A stretch of DNA of 64,000 nt from Nymphaea colorata (taxonomy: Eukaryota > Streptophyta > Magnoliopsida > Nymphaeales > Nymphaeaceae): NCBI RefSeq assembly GCF_008831285.2, contig NC_045145.1:20042040-20106039 (forward strand), read 5' to 3'. A program made the position numbers and the translations under genes. Shown one piece after another: positions 41,601 to 55,800 of this stretch. Within the stretch, counting starts at the first letter, position 1. Each line of letters opens with the position of its first letter. The notes below the pieces were generated by a model. The model worked only from the letters and a program-made list of their open reading frames with translations. It was not told the DNA's origin and did no database searches.

Positions 41601-44129
41601 ATAGGAGACCGGGTCAGAAGTCATGTATGTAAGTAGTCAGCCCTTTAACTCCGATTCAAGTTGCAAGACAAAGTCAGAGCTGCATTTATCTTCCAACCGA
41701 ATGAAGCGCGTCTGGCGTTTAAGCATATGTATGCCACTCATCATACTCACCTCTACATATGCACGCTTTCTTAGTTTTCTTCCGTTCTACAGCCTCACCT
41801 CTGCCGCTTCTTCCAGTTGCTGGTTAAGTTTGACCATTACCTCGCTTTAAAATGAAATCGTATCACAATAAATTATCTTGTAAAATCATTCAGCCGCATC
41901 TTTATCCTAGAATTGGAAGTCATACGTCCAATCCCAGAGTTGAAAACCCTTCTCCAGTCCAACCAAGTTAATGGTGTGCGGAGATCTTTTCCCTTCTCTC
42001 AAATGCAACTCGATTTGACAATCGCACGGACCCAACAATCTGAAGATTCTGTTTGGAAAAGAAGCTGCATGGAAACAACAGCTGCTGCGCTTTGCCCAAA
42101 TTTCTGATCGGTAAAGTGCAACCTGACAAAAAGGAGGGGAAACTATCGGCTGTACCATACAAGAAGAGGCGTGTCCTTGATTCTGTTATGTGCAGTGCTC
42201 AAACTGGTGCAGTATATTGCCTTCATGATGTAAGCCCAAATCTACTTTCTGAGAGATGCCCAAAGGAAACCAAATCATGGCTGCTTGTTAATTAGCGGTC
42301 ATGGTGCGGCCTACCACATCAACCCCTTTGGGAGTTCAGACCCTCCATATCCTTGAGGATCGGTAGTGAAGACGCTGACAACTTGAGACAGAAAGTCGTC
42401 GTCTGGTTTCGAGGTAAAAGTGTAGAACGCAGGGTTTGTCGACAAACAGAACAACTAGAAGTGCATCCATATATTTGGGATTGAATACATACAACTTGAA
42501 CTTACGATTTCCATCTGAATGTCTCTGTCCTTGATTCCAATCTTTTATATTTCTCAAATCCAGAGTATTGGGAACTCTGGTTCATGAAAAGTGGAAAACA
42601 AGGTACTTGATAAAGATTCTGTCTGTCTTGCTATTCCGTTCCCTTCACACTATCGCAGGCAGGATTCGACAATCCAAATAGCATAAAATCTCATTTGGCG
42701 CAAACCGCAAACAAGGCACTTTGTTTGGAAGGGGAGAGAAGCCTATCCAGGAAGTCAAATCCTTTCCAACGGGTGCCCCCTGATCCATCAGAAGGTCCTC
42801 ATAGGTTTTTTGGGGTGAACGGAAGCTGTTCGAAGAAGAGCCAAAACTTTTCTTCATTTTTCTGCCCTAAGAGGTTGCTTCGGGTATGCACCACCACTGT
42901 TTGCAGTATAGAAGAGTAAAATGTCTACAAAAAGGAATCAAACAGATTCTCACCAACCCATTAGCCCAACCAGCTACGCTACACCTTTTAGGACGGCAGC
43001 CTATCTTTCTCGCATACCCTTGAAAAAAAAAACCATTGCCTCCCTGGGTCTGGCATGGCTGATCTGCCCAACAGCCAGTTGCTGGTTGTCAACTTCCTAC
43101 ATAAGCTAAGGCATGCAGAGGCCCTCGCAGTAATACTCGCCTCAGTGTTTTATGCCGCCGGATGAGCGACTATGTCGCTCTATGCATATACGTCCAAGTT
43201 GAGAAACTGGCTCACATTGACCAAGCACGTACAAGTTTGACAAGCCTACTTGCATTTTTTCTCCTGATACTTTACATGTTGAGTGCACGAACTTTGTCTA
43301 GAGGCACTCTTGAAGTTTCATGCTCTGGGACGTTCTACAACTTTGTCTTTTAGAGTCTTTTGCTGTGCCTGCCTCTGCTAACCAAAAGTAGTCGCAGGGT
43401 GGGGATACCGCCCTTTGTGATCTGGAAAGGCATCAATCAAGACTTTACACGCTAAATTCTGGGACAGGTCACAAAAGCGTCTAAGCGACGAAATGCAACC
43501 TAAGAATCTAGCATCTAAAAGAGCTTCGTATCTCATATCAAATGCCCCGTGCAAGAAGTCCGCAGACGACTTTCGCTCAACTGTGCAAAAGCTCTTGGAC
43601 AGCCCCAAAGCTTGATAAAGCAACATCATTGCAGAAGACAGACCAAGAAGGCACTCGGATGATGCAAGGAAAATGTTGTCCTTATGAAAAACTAGGACGG
43701 CTAGTTAACTGCATCAAATTGTTCAGTAAAAAATAGGTTTTTCAAGAGACAACTATCTTATTACATCACTTTCTCACTAGCAATATTTGTCTATAGGCTG
43801 AGGGAATGATAATCTTCTTTCTTTCTCTATATCTCTCTCCGTCTCTGTGCAACGCATGCACTCCTACATAAGAGCGGCAGAACTGAAGGACAAAGGAATG
43901 ACCACAGGCAGCTACAATGTAGATGAAGTGCAGTTCTAATGTAGACAAATTACCAAAAATAATGCATTCATTTGTTTAACGTACACTCATCAGCTGCGGT
44001 ATATATGAGTTGCGCTTTGCAAACATGCTTATGGTTTTACACGTTATTCTTTCAAAGGAGAGAAATAATCATGGTCTCCTATATTGATGCGATCATCAAT
44101 AAATTGAAAGGCTTAGAAGCTGTTATCTT
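38616..44129. other. Intergenic region, no gene recognised
   Basis: Neither strand shows a protein family I recognise. The frames at 41913-42295, 42695-43109 and 43378-43629 are short and lack start context, domains or splice partners. The stretch just below 44130 should hold the 3' flank of AP5B, and the stretch just above 38616 the upstream region of the kinase. Confidence 0.5.
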
Positions 44130-47100
44130 TCAAGACAAAATTAAAGCTTCTAAGTATTCATCAATATATGCAAGGCATGGCCAATGGTCTGTCCTGACTC
44201 GTACAAGTGTTGAAAATTCAGATACCTCCATTTGGAGGAGGAGATGAAATCTAGGAGGAAGAAATATCAGAACATGTATATATCCCATGTTTCTCTTACC
44301 GGGATTTGAATGAGTTTCTCTACCATCAGAAATATACTTCAACTGCTGCGGACCACTGGCATATGGAACCAAGCTGTTAACTTCACTTGTTTGCGTTGGA
44401 GACTCTTCCTTCCAAAGAACATCCTTAATTACGCCACCATCTCTAACCACAGTGACTAGAGGCTCACCAATGACGGTAACAACAAAGGATGCCAAAGAAC
44501 GTTCGACCGCTCCTATAACTACATAAGACGGTGCTTCTAACAGCTTGACACTTCTTGTACCGCTAATAGCAGCCACACCTTTTCCGCCTTTAAGCGCGAA
44601 TACTTCTCTGCCAAAGGTACTGGCATCTCCGCACGCTTCCCATAATGAATGGAAAAGATCTGAGTAATAATCAGGAAGTGATTCGTCTGAAATCTCTGGA
44701 GGGGCTTTAAGAAACATGTCTTCGATACCCACCGTGACACTATGGAGCTTCCCTGAGATGGATTGTCCATTATCAATATTCGCCTCGATCGTAACATCTA
44801 CAGCCCCAGGTACTGGCTCTCGAGGCTCCAATTCAATTATCACTAAGGCTCCAAATGCTCCATATCTATTCATATCATCGTGGGTGAGACTTAAGTGTCC
44901 CTTCTGCTCAGTTGTCACCCCATTTTTTGAATAAACAGTAACAGAATTTTCTTCCTGGGCACCCATAGAGAAATCATTGGCATCTGTTGATGGTCTAGCA
45001 AGAAGCAAAGGAATTCGGAATGGTGGAATTCGACCATAACGTGCATAAGATGAGAAGGAAACAGTTATTGCATACAGTGCCAACTGTCTCCTATTTCCAT
45101 CTGAATCTGCAACCTGCAAATCAAGCCCCAAAAGATGGTTTGAGGACGCAGACTTGAATGTCAGCATACACGGTATTCTGATCTTGACTCCTGGCATGTG
45201 GCGGAAGTCTGGGATAATTGCGAAATGCCTTCTGAGTGTTCCCAAAAGTTCTGCGACATTTGAATCCATAACACGCAATGGTTCCTGAGGCGCATGCCTT
45301 ATCTCAGATTCTATGAAGTTCAAACCATCTGAAGGGACTCCAGTATCAGGATCTGAGGTGACGGTTGACGGGTCGTTTAAAAGATAACTATGGCCGCCAT
45401 CTTCAATCACCTGACTTGGGATAGTCAATGACCATGATTGCTTCACGATAAGTGGTACAACCCGTTCAAGAAGAATATATGAAGAAATATCACGTGTTTT
45501 ATTCACATCACGAAAAGCTGTAGGAGACTGCGACTGGAGAAATGAGGAAAGGTGGGTAGATGATGCATCCCCCGGAAGCTGCTCCCCAAGGTTCAGAATG
45601 TGCCTCAGTTTCTTCCCAGGAATGCATACAAGCATCCTCAAATAAATCCTGCAAACATCATCGAAGCTCTCATCAGAAAAACCAATAGCGAAACGTTCTA
45701 ACGTGAATTGGTATCGTGAGTTCAAAAGATGTTGAACCAAACAAAAGATATGAAACAGCAGCCCAGATGTTTAGTCGCACCTTGCATTATCACGAACCTC
45801 CAAGTCCGGAAAGAACTGACAGACGAAGGAAAGAAGGCGTGATAACCCACCGAATATTCTAGAACTATGATGATACATAAGCAACGTTCTGCATATGCTT
45901 AGCACTTTACTTCCTTGTGACCAAGGCATCACTCCTTTTTCTGGAGCATAATTTTTCACTAGAGCAACAGTGAACGTTGTAAGCAACTCCAGCAAAGAAC
46001 GTGGAGGTATTGCAACAGTCTCTGCAATTCTGTCAAAGATTGGGAAGTACGATGTCAACCATTGATCTGGCGCAAGCTTGCCAAGTAACTGTGTGTCCAA
46101 CGTCTGTAGCAGGCGTTCTCCTAACCATTTGTGGGAGCCACAACCCAGCAGCCGGTCAACGAAGGTAACAATAACAGGAACCATTCTCCGAAACTCCAGC
46201 AATGTTTTAACAAGCAGAGTCTGAAGAAAGCGAAATCCAACCCACATATGTTACACCGATGAATGTACTTGTGAAGTACCAATGAAAGAAAAGATATTCA
46301 AGATATGAAAGTATACCCGCAGCATGCAGAAGCTGGCAGATTCTGTGAAAATCACTGTAACCGAAGAATCAGGTACTTCATGGGGTATAGCACTTATCGA
46401 AAATTTATGCAGCATTCGGAAGGCCACGAGGGTTTCCGTGCTATTTGGCGGCAACCATTTGAATGCTGAAACGCAATGCAGGCCATCCTCAAAAAGCTTC
46501 GTCGTCCGAACCCCACAATCCAAATCGCTCTGGGAGCCTCTCTTCTCCATAACAGGGTCTTCAGACCGCTTATTGGCCGAAGGAAGCAACGCGGCAAGTG
46601 AATGATCAAGACGGATGATACAATGCACCAGCAAATCCAGTTTGAGTGCTTTTAGTGCGAGCGGGTCGAACACATGTGGGTAGAATTGGGAGGCCATGGT
46701 AACGATGGTCTGTTTCTTGTCCTTCTTCAAGCAAAAAACTTCCAAACCTAACAACCAATGCACCGACAGCAACCGGAACACAAGTTGCGCCGAAACCTCC
46801 TTGGAGATCAACGCCAATCGGTCAGCAATTTTGCCCTCTTCACCGTCGAAAGCATCGGAAAATTTCGAGTACAGCATCAAAATAATGTGGCAGAGTATAG
46901 GATCATAAGAATAAATCAAGCCAGAGAACTGCACCTTCAAGAGGGAAACCTGCAAACCTAACACCACGGCGACACCCATAAGCATAGACATGAACTCCAG
47001 CAATCCGCAAGCCGTAAGAAGCTGCGGCTGCTCAAGAAGGAAGGCAACCACTCGCCGCAATTCCTTCATATTCACGGAACTGAGCTCCCTTCCTGCAAAC

Positions 47101-47864
47101 GATCTCACACCATTTTCGAATTCCGGGGCAGAGGACGAGTTCACCAGAAAATTGGGCCTATTGAAGGGGACCAGAGGGATCGAAGTCGAAAGTATCGAAG
47201 GGGAGGATGAAGCAGGAACACCAGGCTTCGCTCGAGCGTTGCTCGTTGTCGCAGAAACAAGATTGTTGACGATGGTGGTCAGTAGGAGGATGTAGTTCTG
47301 AGAGGCATGCGTCCTCTCGCTTTGGCACAGGGTCCAGAGATGGCCCAGAATCTCGACGAGGAGACAAGGGTATGCGCGCTCGAGTTCCCGGAGACACTCG
47401 CAGGCGACGGCCCGGGATTGCCGGTCAGGGCCATGGTTAGGCCTGTTGATTACCGTCAGGAGGAGCGCCACCAAGCTCTCAAGATGGTGGGGGGCGCGGC
47501 GGAGACCGTCAGCGACTATCACCACCGAAGTCATGGACACCATCATCTGCTCCTTCAAGGCGTACGTTACGGAAACACCATCGATCGGCGATTGAACAAG
47601 TGCCCTGAGCGCCTGCACCACGCTGCCGAGCGCAGGCTCGGCGTCGAGGGGCTCAATCATGACACTGGAAAACTCCTCGACAAAAAAGATCAACTGGCTT
47701 TTGATGGGGAATTCCTTCCTGAGGATGGTGTTGAGGGCGAGCTCCAGGAGAGAAGGGCTCGGGTAGAGCGTGAGCCACTTGGTCTGCGTTGGACCTCCTG
47801 ATTGGAAATCCTCAATTAGGGATTCCCACTCTGGGAGGGAGAGCTGCTTCCCAGGTTTCTCCAT
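44130..47864 (-). CDS. AP5B1: AP-5 adaptor complex subunit beta (3 exons, 1168 aa)
   Basis: This is the plant homologue of the large beta subunit of adaptor protein complex 5, which acts on late endosomes with SPG11/SPG15 in other eukaryotes. Exons in gene order are 46317-47864, 45781-46220 and 44130-45648, joined in frame. The start MEKPGKQLSLPEWESLIEDF matches the beginning of the Arabidopsis protein (At3g19870). The upstream in-frame codons start only with TTG, so 47864 is preferred. Recognisable stretches are FVEEFSSVM, EFRRMVPVIVTFVDRLLGC (exon 2), EVRDNAR joined to IYLRMLVCIPGKKLR at the exon 2/3 junction, and a C-terminus with FLPPRFHLLLQME and VRTDHWPCLAYIDEYLEAL. The N-terminal half is helical-repeat-like. 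Like the plant family, it shows no obvious clathrin-binding hinge. The family name is confident; the role in this plant is inferred. Confidence 0.9.
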
Positions 47865-48159
47865 GGGTCTCGGCCGATCAGCGTATGAGAAGGCAGATCT
47901 CCGATGGCGGGGAAGGCTCCAAACGGGGTCTCCTTGTTGCTGGTTCAAATTGGTTTCGTTGCTTCATTTCTTCGCCGCAGTGGAGGTGCACCCGATTTCA
48001 GATTGAGAAGCATGGAAATGCCTTTGTCCGGATGTACCGATTTAGGGTCTTTTCCTTTCTGAATTTCCGGTTTGGAGAAGGGAAGCCAAGAATCCACCAC
48101 CATAAGCAGTTGTGTGGGGTTTAGAAAGGGGAAAAGGGGTTAGTCCATCCAGACGTGGA

Positions 48160-48190
48160 GAGATGCAGAGAGAAAGAGAGAGAGGGCCTG
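48160..48190. promoter_or_regulatory. GA/CT-rich patch upstream of AP5B1
   Basis: AGAGAAAGAGAGAGAGG on the plus strand reads as a CT-rich tract in the sense of AP5B1, about 310 bp before its start codon. It is comparable to the CT or GA tracts before three other genes in the window. Confidence 0.3.
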
Positions 48191-49869
48191 ATGGGTTGTT
48201 GCTCCCGTTACAGAGGGGCAGGCTGGGAGGCAAACCAACTTAAAATGGGCCTGGCCTGAAAGAGCCAAGTCCTTGACCTGGTTTGGCCAGTATGCTTGCC
48301 TTCTATTCAACTTAGATATCCCAGGGATCCAACATCATCCTCTGCTTTTTTGTATCGTAATCAGATCCCATGATTAAGGGTAGCTTGCCTAGTAGGCAGA
48401 ATAAATCAGTTATGTCCCTTACCATTTTGCTTTCTACGTGATTCACAATAGAACTGTTATAAACGCTCATTCCATGCCTCCTCTGAGGAAGCACTTGCTT
48501 AGGGCGGATCCGAGTGTAAATGTAACTGCGAAAAGAACAGATAAATTCCATGTACAGGCCCATCTTTTTGCCTATCATTTTGAAAAACCAGATCACCTTT
48601 TATAAAAACTGTCAGACAAATGCTTGAAGTGAAATTATGTTAACTTTGTGAACGAAGAACGTTAGCTGCAAATTTCTAACAATACCATCTGACAATCTGT
48701 CATTGAGTTGTACTCTTATAATTTTTAGCTAACACTATTTTTTAGTTAATAAAGTGTATTTCAAGCCTTGATTTGACCGTGTTCATAAAATGCACCCTCA
48801 TAAAATTACAAAAAATAGTATCCACTTTTAAATTATAGGTAAAAAGTCAACTCAAAATGAAAATTCCGACAAAAAGAAAAAACACACAAATGCTCCTTCC
48901 CTTAACAGAATGAGAATGTGCGTTCATCAGGTAGTCATCACCATTCATTAATTCTTGGTCATTCGCCTCTCCAATAATGCCTGCAGCGATGCAAAGCCTA
49001 ATTTTAGAAAATTAAAAGTGTAACCTGTTTTTGAAAGGCAGGTTAAATTGAGGCTAGGCTCCATGAGAATGAATTCGTGATCGGTTACCAAGCTTGTCAT
49101 GCCTTTGGCTAAACCATGTTGCTTGTCAGAATTTTTAATGAAAAAGAAAAAACAATTCTCATGCGTCTTTTAGTTGACCAAAGCAGCATGGTGTACCTGA
49201 ACAAAATTATAACCAAGTTTCTTCGCAAGTTCCTTCCTTGATTGGTTAATGTTTGGAAAGGAAAGACCATCCTTCATTCGAATCGACAGAGTTCCTAATC
49301 GAGACTCATAAGCAAGAAAACCATAAAGTTAACTATTTTTCACATAACTTTGTTCAGGTTAGTCATGTCCATATCATGGCTTACCCCGGCATAAGCAAAT
49401 ATATGGGAAGGAAAAAAAAAGACGCTTCTTAGAAACTTCTGGGTAGAGAAAGTTCGCAACTAACAAAAGTAGGTTATTGCTTGAAAACTATCGTAGAAAT
49501 AATAGAATCGTTAAACCTCTTCATTTCCGTAGTGGCGGTACACGAAACAACAAAGTTGTTGACCAGTCAAGCACAAAAGAAGGTCAAATGAAAAGATGGA
49601 TCGGAAAACCAATAAATGGCATTACTAGCATATTTTACAATAAGCAACAAAAGTTTCCAACCGTAAAATATTTACACTGGCATTTCTTTACACTTAAACT
49701 TCTGACACGGCATCTAATGCTTCATCCTTCAAACTAAGTCAGAGCAAGAACGGCCAGAAGTGTTGTGGAGTACTGGTTTAGAATGATAATCTCCTATACT
49801 GCGCATTAAGTACCATTCACACAGCTTCTGAGCAAGTCGTTCTTGTGTTGTCTAGCACGTATGGTTAGT
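48191..49869. other. Intergenic region between AP5B1 and the RING membrane protein gene
   Basis: No gene is visible on either strand. The right part should contain the 3' untranslated region of the RING gene that ends at 49870. The sequence is AT-rich without strong repeats. Confidence 0.5.
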
Positions 49870-52800
49870 CTACACGTCATATACAGGCATGCGCTCCTCA
49901 ATGGAAACTCGACAGATTGGACAATATTTGCACTTCTTGCAACAAGTACTGAGTTACAGATAAAACATATATTTACTTCACTAGCATGGAATAGAATACA
50001 AATCATAGGAAAAAGAGTACTAGTAGAATACCTGCACAGGATGCGGTGCCTGCAAGGCAGCAGGACAACACCAATTTCAGCCTCAAAACAAATCCTACAA
50101 AGAACCTTCTCCTGAAAATTGAATCATGTAAGGTGTCAGGAAATATGAAGCACAAGAAAAGAAAGGTAGTAGACGCCCTTCCAAGGTCCGCAAACTAAAA
50201 AACCCAAGCAACCATTATGCGTGTTATATGAACACAAAAAGGAGGTTGCTGCACCGTGTCACACCTGCACCATAGTGCAAGTATAGGTGCTTCACCGACT
50301 CATCAAATTCGATCATCAGCCTTATCAAGTGCAGTCAAGTGCATCTACATCCATCAAACTTAACTTTGACTCAAGTTGGTAGCTGTTAAATGTTCATGGG
50401 CTTGTCATCTTAATATCATAAACAAATCAATATTTAGTTGGTATCCAGCGTTTCTAAATTTGTTTTGCTTTTGATCTAAATGGATAATTCTTCTATACCC
50501 ACACCTATTAAGTGTGTGTATGAAGTCCATGTTGGCCAAGGGCCTAAACAAAATTCTAGGGCTTGAAAGTGTCATCCTAATCCATTGTGTCACAACCAGG
50601 CTGAGGTTGGATATTCAAGGTCCTTCAATGACCCTTGCTATTGTTTCCTGTTATAAAATAGACACCATAGAAAAATTAATGGAGTAGGCATTGGGCTCAG
50701 ATTAGTTCACGCTTCACAAAAGCCAAACAGGCATATTAATCTGAACAAACATATGGCTTCACTCCTCTGCAGGCAATAGCAGAAACAGAAGATTACAAAG
50801 TTCATCTGCTTCACTATGAGCTCATCACTGAAAGAACCAACTCTAACCTGCCATCATAGCTCATAAGCTTAATTATGGAAAAGTTAAAGAAAAGGTAAGA
50901 ATGTTCAGAATCAGCTGCCAGGTAACACGAGCTCAAAAATAAGCAAGAAAGATCCCACACACACACACCTCATATCCCCACAATAAATTTGACAAAATTC
51001 ATAAAAAAAATACCATTAACGGGATAACCACTGATTGCTAAGCTCAATAAACAACATGTTCATATCAAACAACCGGCACGCAAGATACATCCAATTATGT
51101 AGATAGTGAAACTCAGTTGCATGCGGCACTAATACAGCCAAACAACCAAGGAGCAACACACTTATCAAGGGCCAAAATGGACAGTACATTAGATTGTTAT
51201 GAATGCTACGGAATAGAATTATCTCATTTGTTCAAAGTAAGATAACTAGATTACTGAACAGAGAGCTATGATTTACATTTTGCAGCCTCACATATTCCCT
51301 TTGGCTATATTTTGTGATTTCAGCTTGCTCCCCTAATGCTGCTTGTAACCTCCAGACCTGGAAAATTGTAGAATTACTAAGATAATAGACATCCATCACA
51401 AATTTACAAAAAAGGAAAAAAACATGAAGGATAAGTTCACAAGGCATGACTTCGAAAGCTACATACCAAAATTAGTCCATCAAAATTTAAACTGAAAAAA
51501 TTCAATCTGTGAAGAAAGTTAAAATTAAATGGCACAGGATACCATATGTCACCTCTTCAGCGAGATCCCTTTTGGGCATTTTTTTCACCACCTCAGGTGG
51601 ATAATCAGAGAAAGTGCTGTACCTGTACAAGTTACATCAAAAATGTGAAAAACATGGTTTGGAGAAAATCAAAAGTACATGAACGGAATTTAACATTGAA
51701 GTTTCGCCACCAAACAAAATTTTTCATAGGCTGGATGAGGATGCAGATCAGCTTTTGATGAATTGCAGCATTATAAAAGTAATATGCAAAGATCATTTTA
51801 AGATGGTTTTTGTAAAAGGGGGAAAATATGCAAAAGTGAGAAAGTAAGTGGAAGCACATCCAATCAATTGTATAACTAAAAAAGGAAGTCCCAGAGAAAA
51901 AGAAAAGTTTACTTGTCTGTATAAAGCAAATATGAAATTACCAAATCATCCACACAAATTTTCAGAATGACAATTGAGATGTAAATTATGTTCGGACAGA
52001 TGTTTCCAAATAGAATGAAACTTCACAGATGGTAACTCTCGCAGCAAACATGGTCAAGGTATCTCTGACTGATACAATTATAGAAGCCTTGCATGAAATA
52101 CATAACGCTCAAGACTTATATCCAAGGATTGCAAAAATTTAACTTATGATGCCTATTCACAAACATAGATCCATAAGGATGGTGTCAAAAGCATGTGCAG
52201 AATACAGTCTTCAAATAGTTCCTCACCAAGCTGAGCTAGCTTCTGATACTCATGAATAAATATATTAATACATAAACGTGGAAGGCACAAACCACAGTCT
52301 AAAATGCAAGTAAGTCCATAATGTGGCAGAAACAGTGTGAAACCTTAAATTTGAGTATTTGAGTGGCACATGAATGAAGTCAAGATTTATGTCAAGCAGA
52401 CAAAAGAATCGTAAGCGTTTAATCTAACAATGTAATAGAAACTTTCCCTTGTCCTAAACATTCACATACAAAATTGATAAAACAAGACCTAAAATGACAA
52501 CCATTTATTTGAAAATTGACTATCTCAACATGAGATCCAAGGACACATTAGACCGGCCTCAACTAGCAGATCTTTGATTCAAAAGCTAAACTTAGGATCA
52601 TACTCAACATGTGGGTATGAACAACAAATCCCAAGAGACACTGAAGATCACATTTCAATCATCAAACACACCAAAAGTATTATAGACTTTGATTTGAAGG
52701 ATTCCAACATAAATTTAGCATCTTAGACTAAAATTTTCACTTGTCATAATTTATAGGTCCATCCTGCGTGGAGAAGCCCCTGTGGTGGGCAGATAGTTCA

Positions 52801-55800
52801 CGGCCACGCAAATCACTGAGAACCCCAATCTGCGAGGAATTGAAACAAGAAACAGGTCTTGAGAAGCCTTAGTTACATTGAAATTGGGCCTCTGAAAGTT
52901 CATGAGGTAATCTAAAAGAAAAAAGAAAAAAATCTCAGCTTGAAGAAGCTACAAAACAAGGGCCTTGTCGCTTCAATATATTCTGTGTGGGGGCACTGGG
53001 GTTCAATTTTAAACAACTTAGTTTCCATGAAAGATGAATTATATGACATGATGATACTCTAAGTCACATGGGTATTGGAACAAGTATGGGTGTGGGTACG
53101 GATACTGCAAATTTTAAAATAGTGGGTATGGGCCTATGGGGTATGGTGAGGTGCAACTTAGTTTCCGTGAAAGATGAACATGAAGATATTCTAAGTGACA
53201 TGGGTATTGGTACGAGTATTGGTGCAGGTGCTGACACTTTCAATATCTCTCTAAAACCCACTCCTCCCCCCCCACCCAACCTCTCTTTCTATATCCTTCT
53301 CTCATTAAAAACCCTTTGTCCCCCCTGTAAGGAAAAGGAGGGGTGGGGGGTGGGCGGCTTTCAGTCACCTCTTTCTTTCAAAATTCTCGGAAGGAAAGAG
53401 CTATCGATGCCTTGAAAAAAAAAAAAAAAAAGTTCAAGGCAAATGTACCAAATTTGTGTCCAAGTACCCGGTTTGCCATACCAGCATACTGACATGGGTG
53501 ACTAGACCCTTTCCATGTACCTATGTGACTTAGAGTATACTGCATGGAGCAAATTTACATTAGCATAATTTCTGGCAAACACATATTGCAGCTGCTTAAC
53601 ACCACAACTATATTATACCCGTTAATATTACATTCACAAGTTCACCATAATGGTCTGATATGTTGCTATATGTGTGACATACTTTTGATGTCCTCAATTG
53701 CTGAAGACAAGGATCAGATCCAATAATGATACCTCGTACAATCTTTTTGAATGTTACTGTCTGGATTGCTAAACACAATTAGCTATTTTAATTTCCTGAA
53801 ACTTGTGCGGACGGTCCAAATGCAATAAAACACACTAAAGTTGCTCAAGTTGTTCAGGTTATAGTTATATCACCCCAACAACAGCTTTGGCAATGTGAAT
53901 AACATATAATCAAGCTGAATCTGTAACATGAATACCAGTATAACATCTCCCCAGTTAACACTACACCTTATGTTCTTAAGAACTGAACACCATCCTTAGG
54001 GTGAAATAGAACAAAAATACATCTGCAGTTCAAATTTTAGGCAATTCTGAAGGAGCCATATGCATCATTGTGCAAAACTAGACAACAATTAATTCTTATC
54101 CAACTAAAGGAACAGGGTGCTCACCCAGAACATGCTGAATGAAGAGGTCTAGCGTGTTCCTCTCTACTGCTTTCATCAATGGACCACCACCCCAGAAGTC
54201 TGCAAGAGTTGGAACACATTGCTAATCTAGAATATACTGTTGTGAATAAGATGGTAAATGCTAAAAAAAATGCATATATAAGTACACCAAGAACATAGAA
54301 CTTGTTACCTTGAACCATGATGTAAGAATGCAAAACAATCATGAGCTCTTGAACAAATGGAAAAACATCTCCCCGAATTACTTCTGCTACTAAGCAAAAG
54401 AATAACTTTTTCCACCAACTTTGACACCGCAAACAAAACCCCAACACCTTGAAGAAGGAAAAGTGGGAGGAAGATTGCTGCGAGTGGGATGTTCCTAGCA
54501 CTTTGTGGTGTGCCCTAACATCAGGTGCAGCTGGTGAGGATGTTCATCCATTTCGAATAGTAAATTACAATATACTAGTTTCCTACCAAGTCTCACAAGG
54601 AAACAGCTAGGTGAACAAATACCTCTAAGTGCATGCAAAGGAAAACCTCAAATGCAATTAACGGAATCTTCATAACGTGGCCTCCAATATCCTGTGTGCC
54701 ACACATATGATGCTCATTTTCATCCTCTTCAGATGAGACCACGAGACCACTAGTCCAATCAAGTTGTCGAGTGGTTTGAGAAGATGAACTTGGCCCCGTA
54801 CAATAATTTTGCTGGTAAATAGCTGGGTTGGACCACTTTGTGCAAACCAAAAATGCAAATAACTCTGCAATTCTGGAAAAAGAAGATATTAGAGCTTTGG
54901 GTGAGGATTGATTTGATAAAAAAGATAAAGGTAAAAAAAAAGACTTCTCAATGAACAAGGATGTTTTACCCAAAACTGATAAGTAGGTCCCACCAACTCA
55001 AAGCACCAAGGTCACCTGCATCACATGGAATCAACATCAGCTATGTAAGATTATCAGGGACATGCATAAAAGTTAAAACACATAATCTACTATTGAACTG
55101 CTAGTTTTCAGAAAATCCTGGAGTGACACTCAAAGAGTAATAAAAAATATACAAACTTAAGCATCAAGATATAAAGACATTCTTCATAAAAATGAGCAGA
55201 ACCATACCAGATAGCTTCAGGAGCATAAATATTGTTGCCACAACAAAGAACACCATCGACATTGCAACCCAAAAATGCTGGAAAAATTTTAAGTTTGCAG
55301 ATTAATATCTCAAAAGATAATCACAGCAACGTATATACATGATTGATCAGAAATAACAAGAAAACCACTGGACAAGGTAAAAAGATGAAGATAACTAAAC
55401 AGTACAAATAGAAAGTCATTGTTCTGCTAGACTAAAAGCACATCTTCCACTATAGCTTTTTTCTTTCTTTCTTTTTTTAAGTGAATCCTGCAAGTCCTTT
55501 CTGAGAATCCAAATAAGATAATATTGCAGTGGATAAAATCATGATGTGAAAGTATAAAATGAATTGCACTTATTTTGGAACTTTAATGCTTCACTTTGAC
55601 TAGCAGATAACTTTATTTCATAAGTGGTGTTAGATACCAAAACTTTTAAGCACATAGCCATAAAGACAGGTGAAAATAGTTCTAGCCAAGGTTTTCCCAA
55701 AAATTTTCCCCAAAAGCAAATGAAAGGGGGATTATATGTGTGTTTGTGTGTGTTTATCAATGGTTATTATGGTCATGAAGTTTAGAAGTATGTATATGAC

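Noticed and set aside
44262..44316. Possible 49-nt intron near the end of AP5B1 exon 3 (GTAAGAG to CCTAG)
   Set aside because: Too short for a plant intron, not a multiple of three, and the uninterrupted frame encodes the conserved FLPPRFHLLLQME, so the exon reads through.
45650..45740. Extension of AP5B1 exon 3 upstream of 45648
   Set aside because: The frame is open but the conserved junction EVRDNAR to IYLRMLVC and a clean TTTGCAG acceptor place the exon start at 45648.
47307..47801. Plus-strand open frame of 164 codons
   Set aside because: It lies antisense to AP5B1 exon 1 and its peptide is a compositional shadow of the GC-rich coding strand; no motif of its own.
47865..47948. 28 extra N-terminal codons for AP5B1
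   Set aside because: The frame stays open upstream but begins with TTG, and the homologous protein starts at the Met-Glu-Lys-Pro used here.
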